Positions 29,812 to 37,810 of a stretch of DNA of 64,000 nucleotides are shown in pieces. The stretch's first letter is position 1. Every line of letters starts with the position of its first letter. This DNA is from Vibrio orientalis CIP 102891 = ATCC 33934. GTDB lineage: Bacteria > Pseudomonadota > Gammaproteobacteria > Enterobacterales > Vibrionaceae. Location of the stretch: contig NZ_ACZV01000002.1 of assembly GCF_000176235.1 (NCBI RefSeq), forward strand, positions 124,001-188,000, read 5' to 3'. The notes under the pieces were generated by a model. It worked only from the letters and a program-made list of their open reading frames with translations. It was not told where the DNA came from and made no database searches. Both the position numbers and the translations under genes were made by a program.

Positions 29812-29839
29812 AGCGTCTACTTCGGTAGGCGCTTTTTTT
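29812..29839 (+). terminator. Terminator after acnB
   Basis: Stem AGCGTCTAC (29812-29820) / GTAGGCGCT (29825-29833) with a TTCG loop and one G-U pair, then TTTTTT. Confidence 0.92.
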
Positions 29840-29876
29840 GTGCACCAAGAGAATATATGTCAAGTACAAGGCTACC

Positions 29877-29980
29877 TGTCATTCCATAGACTGACGAAGG
29901 AAGGAGTAGGGAATCTCTTCCGGTATGTGGTTGCTTTAAAAGCTCTCTAACTGACTCGTTACTCATTCTTGAGGGTGACA
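29877..29980. repeat. Dispersed palindromic repeat, copy 3
   Basis: 104 bp from TGTCATTCCATAGACTGACG to TTGAGGGTGACA, about the same length as copy 1 and sharing GAGTAGGGAATCTC and the terminal TGTCA/TGACA. It is more diverged than copies 1 and 2 are from each other. With the acnB terminator it accounts for most of the 307-bp acnB-yacL gap (29777-30083). Confidence 0.8.
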
Positions 29981-30083
29981 AGGGGGAGTTGTTATCAATC
30001 ATAAGAATGGACTTTGTCGTCTATGCCTCGCCTCTCATCTTTAGTCCTTGTATACTCCCGCCCATAAAGTTTAGAGGTGTCTT

Positions 30084-30455
30084 ATGGAATTCGAGTTTAT
30101 TAGAAACACATTAATGGGCGAATACTATGTTAAATCGAGCATGGGACATGAGATTGTAGGTCGCTGGCTGCAAGAAGAAATCGGTAAAGATTGGCAAAAA
30201 ATCGAACAAGTAGAAAATCTGCTTGAGCAAGTTCGTCAAGCGCCTCAACTTGAACACACGCTTGTCGGCGCGGAGATTTCACTTAATGCTCAAGGTGACG
30301 AGATTGTTGTCCAAGAAAATGTGCTTGGCCACGGCCAAGAGATGGATGAAGGCAGCGAGTTTGATTTTTACGACAGTGAAAGTACCGCGAGTTGCGGTAT
30401 TGATGATTTCGAAGATCTTATTGAACAGTGGAAAACGTTTCTAACGACCAAGTAG
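30084..30455 (+). CDS. yacL: YacL family protein (UPF0231), function unknown
   Basis: Small acidic cytoplasmic protein of 123 residues (E. coli YacL 120). It shares the start MEFEFIRNTLMGEYYVKSSMGHEIVGRWLQEE and the C-terminal block SCGIDDFEDLIEQW with that family. ATG 30084 has a GAGGTG ribosome-binding site. The gene follows acnB in E. coli too, so the order is conserved, but no role is established. Confidence 0.88.
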   Translation: MEFEFIRNTLMGEYYVKSSMGHEIVGRWLQEEIGKDWQKIEQVENLLEQVRQAPQLEHTLVGAEISLNAQGDEIVVQENVLGHGQEMDEGSEFDFYDSESTASCGIDDFEDLIEQWKTFLTTK

Positions 30456-30472
30456 TGCACCTGATTGGTGAA
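30456..30472 (+). promoter_or_regulatory. Distal NtrC (GlnG) binding site candidate
   Basis: TGCACCTGATTGGTGAA fits the NtrC enhancer consensus TGCACC-N4-TGGTGCA except for the last-but-one base. It begins right after the yacL stop, about 150 bp before the predicted sigma-54 transcript start. Confidence 0.6.
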
Positions 30473-30498
30473 CTGCAGTTGTCTTGCTTTAATGTTGT

Positions 30499-30532
30499 GA
30501 AAAGGGCGCACCGAGTTGGTGCGCCTTTTTTG
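30499..30532 (+). terminator. yacL terminator whose stem is also an NtrC site
   Basis: Stem GGCGCACC / GGTGCGCC around GAGTT, followed by a T run. The same bases 30508-30522 read GCACC-GAGT-TGGTGC, an exact match to the NtrC core GCACC-N4-TGGTGC, about 100 bp before the glnK-type transcript start. Confidence 0.7.
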
Positions 30533-30585
30533 TTTTTATGTTGCTCTATAAAGTGGTTCTTTATTTAAATCAATTAGATAGAAAC

Positions 30586-30602
30586 TTGGCACGCACCTTG
30601 GA
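30586..30602 (+). promoter_or_regulatory. Sigma-54 promoter of the PII-amtB operon
   Basis: TTGGCACGCACCTTGGA matches the -24/-12 consensus (YTGGCACG-N4-TTGC) with the correct 12-base GG-to-GC spacing; only the final C of TTGC is G. Predicted start near 30613, about 30 bp before the PII gene. Confidence 0.75.
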
Positions 30603-30610
30603 TTGTATAA

Positions 30611-30982
<372 letters not shown>

Positions 30983-31008
30983 GAATTCAAAGGACTGGAG
31001 ACAATAAG

Positions 31009-32238
31009 ATGGAATTATCAACAACAGTAACTGAGTTACGTTACGCACTAGACACTTTTTTCTTCCTCATTTCAGGTGCGTTAGTAATGTGGATGGCAGC
31101 GGGTTTTGCAATGTTAGAAGCAGGCCTCGTTCGCTCAAAAAACACTACCGAGATCTTAACTAAAAACATCTGCCTATATGCAATTGCTTGTACCATGTAC
31201 CTGATTGTTGGCTACAACATCATGTATGTCGATAATGGTGACAGCAGCTGGCTACCATCGTTTGGTGCACTGATCGGTACTCAAGGAGAGGGCGCAGACC
31301 ACTCACTTGAATCTGACTTCTTCTTCCAAGTGGTATTCGTTGCAACCGCAATGTCAGTGGTATCAGGTGCGGTAGCTGAACGTATGAAGCTTTGGTCATT
31401 CTTAATCTTCTCTGTCGTGCTTACCGCATTCATTTACCCAATGGAAGGTTACTGGACTTGGGGCGGTGGTTTCCTATCCCAAGCAGGTTTTAGTGACTTC
31501 GCTGGTTCAGGTATCGTTCACATGGCAGGTGCTGCGGCGGCGCTAGCAGGTGTACTACTACTAGGTGCTCGTAAAGGTAAATATGGTAAGAACGGTGAAA
31601 TCTACCCAATTCCTGGTTCAAATATGCCTCTTGCAACATTAGGTACATTTATCTTGTGGTTCGGTTGGTTCGGCTTCAACGGCGGTTCACAGTTGATGGT
31701 ATCAGATTTTGAAAATGCTACAGCGGTTGGTCAAATCTTCCTTAATACCAATGCAGCAGCAGCAGCAGGTGCAATTGCTGCACTATTTGTATGTAAAACC
31801 ACTTGGGGCAAAGCTGATTTAACCATGATTCTTAACGGTGCATTAGCTGGTCTAGTCGCAATCACAGCAGACCCACTTTCACCATCACCGCTATACGCAG
31901 TGGCTATTGGTGCAGTATCTGGTGCGATTGTAGTATTCAGTATTGTTGGCTTAGATAAGCTTAAGATTGATGATCCAGTCGGTGCGATTTCAGTGCACGG
32001 TGTGTGTGGCTTCTTCGGTCTGATGGTTGTGCCACTTAGCAACGGTGATGCAACATTTGGTGCTCAGCTTCTTGGTGCGGCAGTGATCTTTGCGTGGGTA
32101 TTTGGTGCAAGTATAGTGGTATGGGCTATCCTTAAAGCGACTGTAGGTATTCGAGTTTCAGAAGACGAAGAACTAGAAGGTATGGATATGCATGACTGTG
32201 GTGTTGGCGCATATCCAGAGTTTGTTACAGTGAAGTGA
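31009..32238 (+). CDS. amtB: Ammonium transporter AmtB
   Basis: Inner-membrane trimeric ammonium channel, 409 residues with about 11 transmembrane segments and an extracellular N-terminus. The twin histidines of the pore are in GSGIVHMAGAAAA and ISVHGVCGFFG. The signature FGWFGFNGGS is intact. The C-terminal tail (VSEDEELEGMDMHDCGVGAYPEF) is the conserved region that contacts GlnK. It lies 26 bp after the PII gene and is followed by a terminator. Confidence 0.97.
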   Translation: MELSTTVTELRYALDTFFFLISGALVMWMAAGFAMLEAGLVRSKNTTEILTKNICLYAIACTMYLIVGYNIMYVDNGDSSWLPSFGALIGTQGEGADHSLESDFFFQVVFVATAMSVVSGAVAERMKLWSFLIFSVVLTAFIYPMEGYWTWGGGFLSQAGFSDFAGSGIVHMAGAAAALAGVLLLGARKGKYGKNGEIYPIPGSNMPLATLGTFILWFGWFGFNGGSQLMVSDFENATAVGQIFLNTNAAAAAGAIAALFVCKTTWGKADLTMILNGALAGLVAITADPLSPSPLYAVAIGAVSGAIVVFSIVGLDKLKIDDPVGAISVHGVCGFFGLMVVPLSNGDATFGAQLLGAAVIFAWVFGASIVVWAILKATVGIRVSEDEELEGMDMHDCGVGAYPEFVTVK

Positions 32239-32266
32239 TTTACAAGCTGTTACATATTTTCAAGGC

Positions 32267-32296
32267 AAAAACCTGCTCAGATGAGCAGGTTTTTTT
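32267..32296 (+). terminator. Terminator after amtB
   Basis: Stem AAACCTGCTCA / TGAGCAGGTTT with a 2-base apex and a run of T's. Confidence 0.93.
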
Positions 32297-32307
32297 GTTC
32301 TTGGTCA

Positions 32308-32335
32308 TTGTTTTCTAAATCATGATGAATATAAT
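32308..32335 (+). promoter_or_regulatory. Promoter of fbpA
   Basis: -35 TTGTTT (32308-32313), 16-bp spacer, perfect -10 TATAAT (32330-32335). The Fur box lies about 9 bp downstream, over the expected start of transcription. Confidence 0.6.
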
Positions 32336-32343
32336 AACGCAAC

Positions 32344-32358
32344 TGATAAACGTTATCA
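32344..32358 (+). promoter_or_regulatory. Fur box in front of fbpABC
   Basis: TGATAAACGTTATCA is a palindrome matching the 7-1-7 Fur consensus TGATAATNATTATCA with two mismatches. It sits between the -10 box and the fbpA start codon, where Fur-Fe2+ would block transcription. Confidence 0.75.
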
Positions 32359-32383
32359 TTACGATAGTTAAAGGACTGAACCA

Positions 32384-33400
32384 ATGAAAAAACTGCTGAC
32401 TCTTTCTGCATTAGCTTGTGCGACAATTGCACCAACAGCGGCAATCGCTGCAGAAGAAGTGAACGTATACTCTTACCGTCAACCTTTCCTAGTTGAGCCT
32501 ATGTTCAACGAGTTCACTAAAGAAACGGGCATCAAAGTAAACGTTAAGTTTGCAAAGAAAGGTCTAGCAGAGAAGCTAGCTCAAGAAGGCGAATACAGCC
32601 CTGCTGACGTTGTTCTAACGGTAGATATCAGCCGTCTATCTGAGCTGACTAAGAAAGATCTTGTTCAAGCAGTAGAAAGTGATGTTCTTGAGAAAAACAT
32701 TCCGGCACAGTACCAAGATACTAACAATGAGTGGTTCGCTCTAACAACTCGTACTCGTAGCGTTTACTCTTCACGTGACCGTGTTGGTCGTTTAGGTGAA
32801 GACTTCACATACGCAGATCTTGCTAAGCCTGAGTTTAAAGGCAAAATTTGTACACGTAGCGGTAAGCACCCATACAACGTATCGCTAGTATCAGCGATGA
32901 TCGCTCACAAAGGCGAAGCGGAAACTAAGCAGTGGCTAGAAGGCGTTAAAGCTAACCTAGCTCGTAAGCCACAAGGTAATGACCGCGCACAGGTTAAAGC
33001 GATTAAAGAAGGTCTATGTGACGTTTCTCTTGGTAACAGCTACTACCTAGGTAAGATGGTTAACGATAAAGAGCAGAAAGCTTGGGCTGACGCGGTATAC
33101 ATTAACTTCCCTAACCAAGAGACAACAGGTACTCACGTAAACATCTCTGGTATGGCGATGGCTAAGTACTCTCCTAATAAAGAGAACGCAGTTAAGCTAA
33201 TGGAATTCTTAGCTGGTAACACAGCTCAGAGCATGTACGCAGAAGTTAACTACGAATACCCAGTGAAAGCTGACGTTAAACCTTCAGAGCTAGTAGCGTC
33301 TTGGGGTGAGTTCAAAGCAGACACACTTTCTCTAGATGCGATTGCTGACCATCATGAAGCAGCAATTAAACTTCTAGACGAAGTTAAATTCGACCTATAA
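32384..33400 (+). CDS. fbpA: Iron(III) ABC transporter, periplasmic binding protein
   Basis: Periplasmic ferric-binding protein of 338 residues. The signal peptide is cleaved after AIAA (about residue 22-23) and the mature protein begins EEVNVYSYRQPFLVEPM, typical of FbpA/FutA/AfuA. The tyrosine pair in NSYYLGKM supplies iron ligands. High expression is suggested by codon bias. It is followed by a hairpin and then fbpB and fbpC; the arrangement of binding protein, hairpin and less expressed membrane genes is usual. Confidence 0.94.
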   Translation: MKKLLTLSALACATIAPTAAIAAEEVNVYSYRQPFLVEPMFNEFTKETGIKVNVKFAKKGLAEKLAQEGEYSPADVVLTVDISRLSELTKKDLVQAVESDVLEKNIPAQYQDTNNEWFALTTRTRSVYSSRDRVGRLGEDFTYADLAKPEFKGKICTRSGKHPYNVSLVSAMIAHKGEAETKQWLEGVKANLARKPQGNDRAQVKAIKEGLCDVSLGNSYYLGKMVNDKEQKAWADAVYINFPNQETTGTHVNISGMAMAKYSPNKENAVKLMEFLAGNTAQSMYAEVNYEYPVKADVKPSELVASWGEFKADTLSLDAIADHHEAAIKLLDEVKFDL

Positions 33401-33435
33401 TAGTCTTAATAGTGGGTCTTTGACCCATTAGAGCG

Positions 33436-33480
33436 CAACCTCAAGCTGTCTGGTTTTTAGACACTTGGGGTTGTTTGTTT
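33436..33480 (+). terminator. Attenuating hairpin between fbpA and fbpB
   Basis: Stem CAACCTCAAG (33436-33445) / CTTGGGGTTG (33464-33473), extended inward by GTCT/AGAC, followed by TTTGTTTT. Probably reduces read-through into fbpBC. Confidence 0.7.
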
Positions 33481-33522
33481 TATATCGAAACACTTCCATT
33501 GCACGCTAATGCACAGTGTACC

Positions 33523-33551
33523 TTGAAGTCACTTACGTATATCGGTATAAA
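33523..33551 (+). promoter_or_regulatory. Candidate internal promoter for fbpBC
   Basis: -35 TTGAAG (33523-33528), 17-bp spacer, -10 TATAAA (33546-33551), 80 bp before the fbpB start. No Fur-like palindrome is obvious at this position. Confidence 0.5.
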
Positions 33552-33630
33552 TACCCCTAGACTATCAAAGGGATATGAGATGTATTTGCAAACGCATTTA
33601 TATTTCATATAGCCTCGTTGTAATTAGGCG

Positions 33631-35256
33631 ATGAAAGAAAAGAATTACTTATGGAAAACCAGTAGCGGAGTACTAGCTTTGCTATTGGTTTTGCCGATCT
33701 TAGCAATATTTACCACAGCTGTTGGCGAAACAAATGAGCTCTTCACTCATTTGATGTCCACAGTTATGCCCACCTATGCCTACAATACGGTTGTTCTTGT
33801 ATTGGGTACCATGACGCTTTCTCTTGTACTAGGTATTCCTTCTGCATGGATTATGGCGATGTGCCGTATCCCAGGAGAGAAAGTATTGCAATGGGCATTA
33901 GTGCTTCCCCTAGCAATGCCTGGGTATATCGTTGGTTATATATTCACTGACTGGTTCGATTTTGCAGGGCCGATTCAAATCTTATTACGTGATTTGACTG
34001 GCTGGGGCCCAGGTGAGTATTGGTTCCCAGATATTCGTACCATTAGCGGCGCGATCATTGTTCTGTCGCTAGTATTGTATCCGTACGTGTATTTATTATG
34101 TCGTGCTGCGTTTATGGAGCAAAACGTCTCGTTACTCCAGTCTGCACGTCTATTGAAGTGTTCTCCTTGGGAGAGTTTTCGCCGCATCTCATTACCTTTA
34201 GTTCGCCCTTCAATAGCGGTTGGCCTTTCTCTGGTTGCTATGGAGACAATAGGTGATTTTGGTACCGTTAGTTACTTCGCGGTGAACACCTTAACCACCG
34301 CGGTTTATGATACTTGGCTTGGTTACTCAAGTTTGACCGCCGCGGCTAAGATCTCAGCGATTATGCTGGTGGTCGTTATCTTGCTGCTGAGCTCTGAAAG
34401 ATACAGTCGCCGTAAACAGAAGCTATTCCAAAATCAGTTCAGTAGTCGTGAAGACTTTCGTTATGTACTGGTAGGGTGGAAAAAGTGGTTGGCTGTTTTC
34501 TGGTGCTGGGGATTGGTTTGTATCGCCTTTATTTTCCCTCTTGGCCAGCTAATTATCTATGCTTACAAATATTTTGCCCAAAGCTGGACCGCAGAGTTTC
34601 GCGAGTACGCACTGAATAGCTTATATGTTTCGTTCACTGCGGCGATTATTGGTGTCTTCGTTGCGCTGGTGGTTAACTTCTGCCAACGAGTAAATCCGGG
34701 CCGAAGAAGTTTGGCATTTATGCGTATCTCATCGATGGGCTATGCTGTACCGGGAACCGTCCTAGCGATAGGTGTCATGGTTCCAGTTTTGTTTATGGAT
34801 CATTTGGTGAATGATATTGCCAAGTGGATGGAGTGGGGCAGACCGGGGCTGATTTTCTCCGGCTCAATGTTCGCACTGATTTTTGCCATGGTAGTACGCT
34901 TTTCTGCGGTAGCGATTGGTAGCATTGAAAGTAGCTTGAGTAAAGTCTCTCCTTCACTCGATATGGCTTCACGCACCATGGGCTGTAACGCTAATTCCAT
35001 GCTATGGCGCATCCACTTTCCATTGGTTCGTCGTGGTGCTTTGATTGCTGGCTTACTTGTCTTTATCGAGTCAATGAAAGAGCTTAATGCAGCGCTACTG
35101 TTAAGACCTTTTAACTTTGAAACCTTGGCTACGTATGTTTATAACTTTGCCTCTGATGAGCACTTGGAACTGGCAGCGATGCCAGCGGTGTTGCTTGTTC
35201 TGGTTGGTTTAGTTCCTTTAGTCATTGTTAACCGTTCTTTGGAGCATTCCCACTAA
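33631..35256 (+). CDS. fbpB: Iron(III) ABC transporter, fused permease
   Basis: Inner-membrane permease of 541 residues made of two fused permease halves, about 12 transmembrane segments. Each half has a BPD permease coupling motif: ESFRRISLPLVRPSIAVGL near residue 185 and SMLWRIHFPLVRRGALIAGL near residue 455. Fused permeases are the rule in FbpB/CysT-like iron transporters. Its stop overlaps the fbpC start by one base (TAATG at 35254-35258). Confidence 0.94.
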   Translation: MKEKNYLWKTSSGVLALLLVLPILAIFTTAVGETNELFTHLMSTVMPTYAYNTVVLVLGTMTLSLVLGIPSAWIMAMCRIPGEKVLQWALVLPLAMPGYIVGYIFTDWFDFAGPIQILLRDLTGWGPGEYWFPDIRTISGAIIVLSLVLYPYVYLLCRAAFMEQNVSLLQSARLLKCSPWESFRRISLPLVRPSIAVGLSLVAMETIGDFGTVSYFAVNTLTTAVYDTWLGYSSLTAAAKISAIMLVVVILLLSSERYSRRKQKLFQNQFSSREDFRYVLVGWKKWLAVFWCWGLVCIAFIFPLGQLIIYAYKYFAQSWTAEFREYALNSLYVSFTAAIIGVFVALVVNFCQRVNPGRRSLAFMRISSMGYAVPGTVLAIGVMVPVLFMDHLVNDIAKWMEWGRPGLIFSGSMFALIFAMVVRFSAVAIGSIESSLSKVSPSLDMASRTMGCNANSMLWRIHFPLVRRGALIAGLLVFIESMKELNAALLLRPFNFETLATYVYNFASDEHLELAAMPAVLLVLVGLVPLVIVNRSLEHSH

Positions 35257-36287
35257 TGAGCTGTGCACTATCCATTAATAACTTAACGTGTAAATACGAC
35301 GAGCAGACAACGGTTCTAGAGTCTTTGTCACTCGAAGTAGTTCAAGGTGAGATTGTTTGTCTGCTAGGGGCGAGTGGTTGTGGTAAAACAACCTTACTTA
35401 AAGCGATTGCCGGTTTATTGCCGTTGAGTTCAGGCACGATGAGCTTGAACTGCATGATGATCGATGATGGTGCGAATTGGCTACCGCCGGAACAACGTAA
35501 TATCGGCATGATCTTTCAAGATTATGCGCTGTTCCCTCACCTGACTGTCGCGGAAAACGTCGCTTTCGGTCTGCGTGATGTTTCTTCGGCAGAGAAACAC
35601 GCTAAAGTTGCCGAGATGCTGGAGCTGGTTCATTTATCTGGTTATGCGGAGCGTTACCCCCATCAGCTTTCTGGTGGTCAACAGCAACGTGTCGCGATTG
35701 CTCGCTCACTCGCCTATAAGCCAGATTTATTGCTGCTTGATGAGCCGTTTTCGAATATCGATACTCAGGTACGCCATGAGCTGATTGGTGAGATCCGCAA
35801 GATCTTCAAGAAACAAGGTGTGACCGCGATTTTTGTTACTCACAGCCGCGAAGAGGCGTTTGCCTTTGCCGATAAGATGGCAGTGATGAACCACGGTGTC
35901 ATCGAGCAATATGGTACCGCAAGTGAGCTTTACTACCAGCCATCCAGTAAGTTTGTCGCTGACTTCTTAGGTGGCGGTAGTTATTTAAGCGCGACCCGTT
36001 CATCGGAGTCAGAGTTTGAAACTGAGCTTGGCTTGGTTGAGGCAACAGCCCAGCAGCATATTCAGATTGGCGAACAGTGTGAGTTACTATTGCGTCCACA
36101 GCATGTGCAGATTAGTGCTGCTGAAGAGAGCGCAGTGACAGTGCTTGAGCAGCAGTTTATGGGTGATCATTGCCGCTACGTGATTGATGCTAGTGGCAGT
36201 CGTCTACTCGCAAGCTCAGCAGAGCCATTGACGATTGGCCAGCAAGTGTCAGTCAAGGTCGAAACTCAAGGGGTTCTCGCCTTTTAA
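35256..36287 (+). CDS. fbpC: Iron(III) ABC transporter, ATP-binding protein
   Basis: ATPase of the ferric importer, 343 residues. Walker A GASGCGKTT near residue 37, signature LSGGQQQRVAIARSLA, Walker B LLLLDEPFSNID, switch H in VTHSREEA. A C-terminal TOBE-like regulatory domain follows (about 280-343). Completes the fbpABC set; transcription ends at a strong hairpin shared with the convergent phosphomutase gene. Confidence 0.94.
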   Translation: MSCALSINNLTCKYDEQTTVLESLSLEVVQGEIVCLLGASGCGKTTLLKAIAGLLPLSSGTMSLNCMMIDDGANWLPPEQRNIGMIFQDYALFPHLTVAENVAFGLRDVSSAEKHAKVAEMLELVHLSGYAERYPHQLSGGQQQRVAIARSLAYKPDLLLLDEPFSNIDTQVRHELIGEIRKIFKKQGVTAIFVTHSREEAFAFADKMAVMNHGVIEQYGTASELYYQPSSKFVADFLGGGSYLSATRSSESEFETELGLVEATAQQHIQIGEQCELLLRPQHVQISAAEESAVTVLEQQFMGDHCRYVIDASGSRLLASSAEPLTIGQQVSVKVETQGVLAF

Positions 36288-36294
36288 AGTATTG

Positions 36295-36325
36295 AAAAAG
36301 CCCGGTATTACTACCGGGCTTTTTA
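36295..36325. terminator. Bidirectional terminator between fbpC and the chitobiose operon
   Basis: Stem AAAAAGCCCGGTA / TACCGGGCTTTTT with a 4-base loop between convergent operons. It is the likely end of the ten-gene minus-strand operon. Confidence 0.93.
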
Positions 36326-36344
36326 GTGCGAAGTCGAGTGACAA

Positions 36345-37757
36345 CTATAACTGCAAGAACTCTTTCACTTGCTGAACGACTTTCTCAGCCGTCTCTTTAT
36401 CAGCCATTTCAGCAAAGATACGCAGCAGTGGCTCAGTACCAGAGAAGCGAGCGATCACCCAGCCACCATTTTTAAAGTACACTTTGGCACCGTCGTCGTA
36501 GCTCACCTTATCGATCTCATACTCAAACTCAGGTAACTGCTTCTCAACATAGATACGGTTGTAAAGCGTTTCTTTCTGCGCCGGCTTAAAGGTACAGTCA
36601 CCTTCTGCGGTGTAGGCGTAACCATATTTACCGTAGATCTCATCTAGCAGTTCAGATAGCTTTTTACCCGTTACTGATAGCATTTCTACCAGTAGGCTAG
36701 AAGCAAACACACCATCTTTACCTTTGATATGACCGCGAATCGTTAAACCACCGGAGCTCTCTCCACCAATCAGTGAATCGTCCGCTTCCATTTGTGAGCT
36801 GATGTGCTTAAAGCCTACAGGTACTTCGAAAGACTTCTCGCCATGACCTTCAGCGATCTTATCGAGAATATGTGTTGTGGCAATATTACGTACCACAGAG
36901 CCTTTCCAGCCCTTGTATTCCAATAGGTAGTAGTAAAGCAGCATCAGCACTTCATTCGGGTGAATAAAGTTACCTTTTTCGTCGATGATACCCAGGCGGT
37001 CAGCGTCACCATCAGTACCAATACCAATATCGTAGCCTTCAGCCGCAACAAGATGTTTCAAGCGGTATAGGGTTGCTGCGCTTGGTGATGGCATTAAGCC
37101 GCCAAAGTCAGGGTTTTTACCATCATTGATTACGTCAACATCACAGCGACCATTGATCAATACTGTCTGTAGCGCGTTTTTCGCCACACCAAACATTGGG
37201 TCGATCAGTACGCGTAGGTTAGCCTTTTTGATTGATTCGATATCAATGAAGTTAATGATCGAGTCAACAAACTCGTTCATTGGGTTAATGACTTCAACTA
37301 GTTTATCTTCAACCGCTTGATCAAATTCGACTGACTTTACTTTTGCGAGTGTTAGTTGAGCGATTTGAGTTTCGATCTTTTCAGTAATGATTTCATCCGC
37401 ATCACGTCCGCCCTCAATAAACACTTTAATACCGTTGTAGTCGGCCGGGTTATGAGAAGCGGTAATACACGCAGAGTAGGCACAGCCCATCTCTTTGGCT
37501 TTGAACATTACAATAGGAGTTGGGACAAACTTATCAATAAAGCTAACTTTGATGGCGTTTGCTGCGAGTACTTCAGTAAACCAGCGGCCTGCTTTGTCTG
37601 ATAAAAAGCGGCGGTCATAACCGACCACGAAGCCTTTATCTGCCACTTGTTCATTGTTAATGATGTTGGCCAGTGCTTGGGCAACAAGCTGGACATTGTC
37701 TTTGGTAAACTCTTCGCCGATAAATGCGCGCCAGCCACCTGTTCCGAACTTAATCAT
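36345..37757 (-). CDS. Phosphoglucomutase/phosphomannomutase family protein, last gene of the chitobiose operon
   Basis: Alpha-D-phosphohexomutase of 470 residues. The phosphoserine S101 is in TASHNPADYNG, the metal loop is GTDGDADR, the sugar loop is GGESSGG, and the C-terminal phosphate loop is RFSGTEPLLR. Neighbouring ChbP yields GlcNAc-1-phosphate, so a GlcNAc-1-P to GlcNAc-6-P mutase role is the best inference; action on glucose or mannose phosphate cannot be excluded. A hairpin (37781-37802) separates it from chbP. Confidence 0.88.
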   Translation of the reverse strand: MIKFGTGGWRAFIGEEFTKDNVQLVAQALANIINNEQVADKGFVVGYDRRFLSDKAGRWFTEVLAANAIKVSFIDKFVPTPIVMFKAKEMGCAYSACITASHNPADYNGIKVFIEGGRDADEIITEKIETQIAQLTLAKVKSVEFDQAVEDKLVEVINPMNEFVDSIINFIDIESIKKANLRVLIDPMFGVAKNALQTVLINGRCDVDVINDGKNPDFGGLMPSPSAATLYRLKHLVAAEGYDIGIGTDGDADRLGIIDEKGNFIHPNEVLMLLYYYLLEYKGWKGSVVRNIATTHILDKIAEGHGEKSFEVPVGFKHISSQMEADDSLIGGESSGGLTIRGHIKGKDGVFASSLLVEMLSVTGKKLSELLDEIYGKYGYAYTAEGDCTFKPAQKETLYNRIYVEKQLPEFEYEIDKVSYDDGAKVYFKNGGWVIARFSGTEPLLRIFAEMADKETAEKVVQQVKEFLQL

Positions 37758-37780
37758 GGTTTAATCCTTTAAGTAAACAA

Positions 37781-37802
37781 AGAGCCTCTGTGAAGAGGCT
37801 CT
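37781..37802 (-). other. Intercistronic hairpin between chbP and the mutase gene
   Basis: Perfect 9-bp stem AGAGCCTCT / AGAGGCTCT around a 4-base loop, without a T run on the transcribed strand. Probably an mRNA-stability or processing element. Confidence 0.6.
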
Positions 37803-37810
37803 GCTGACAA

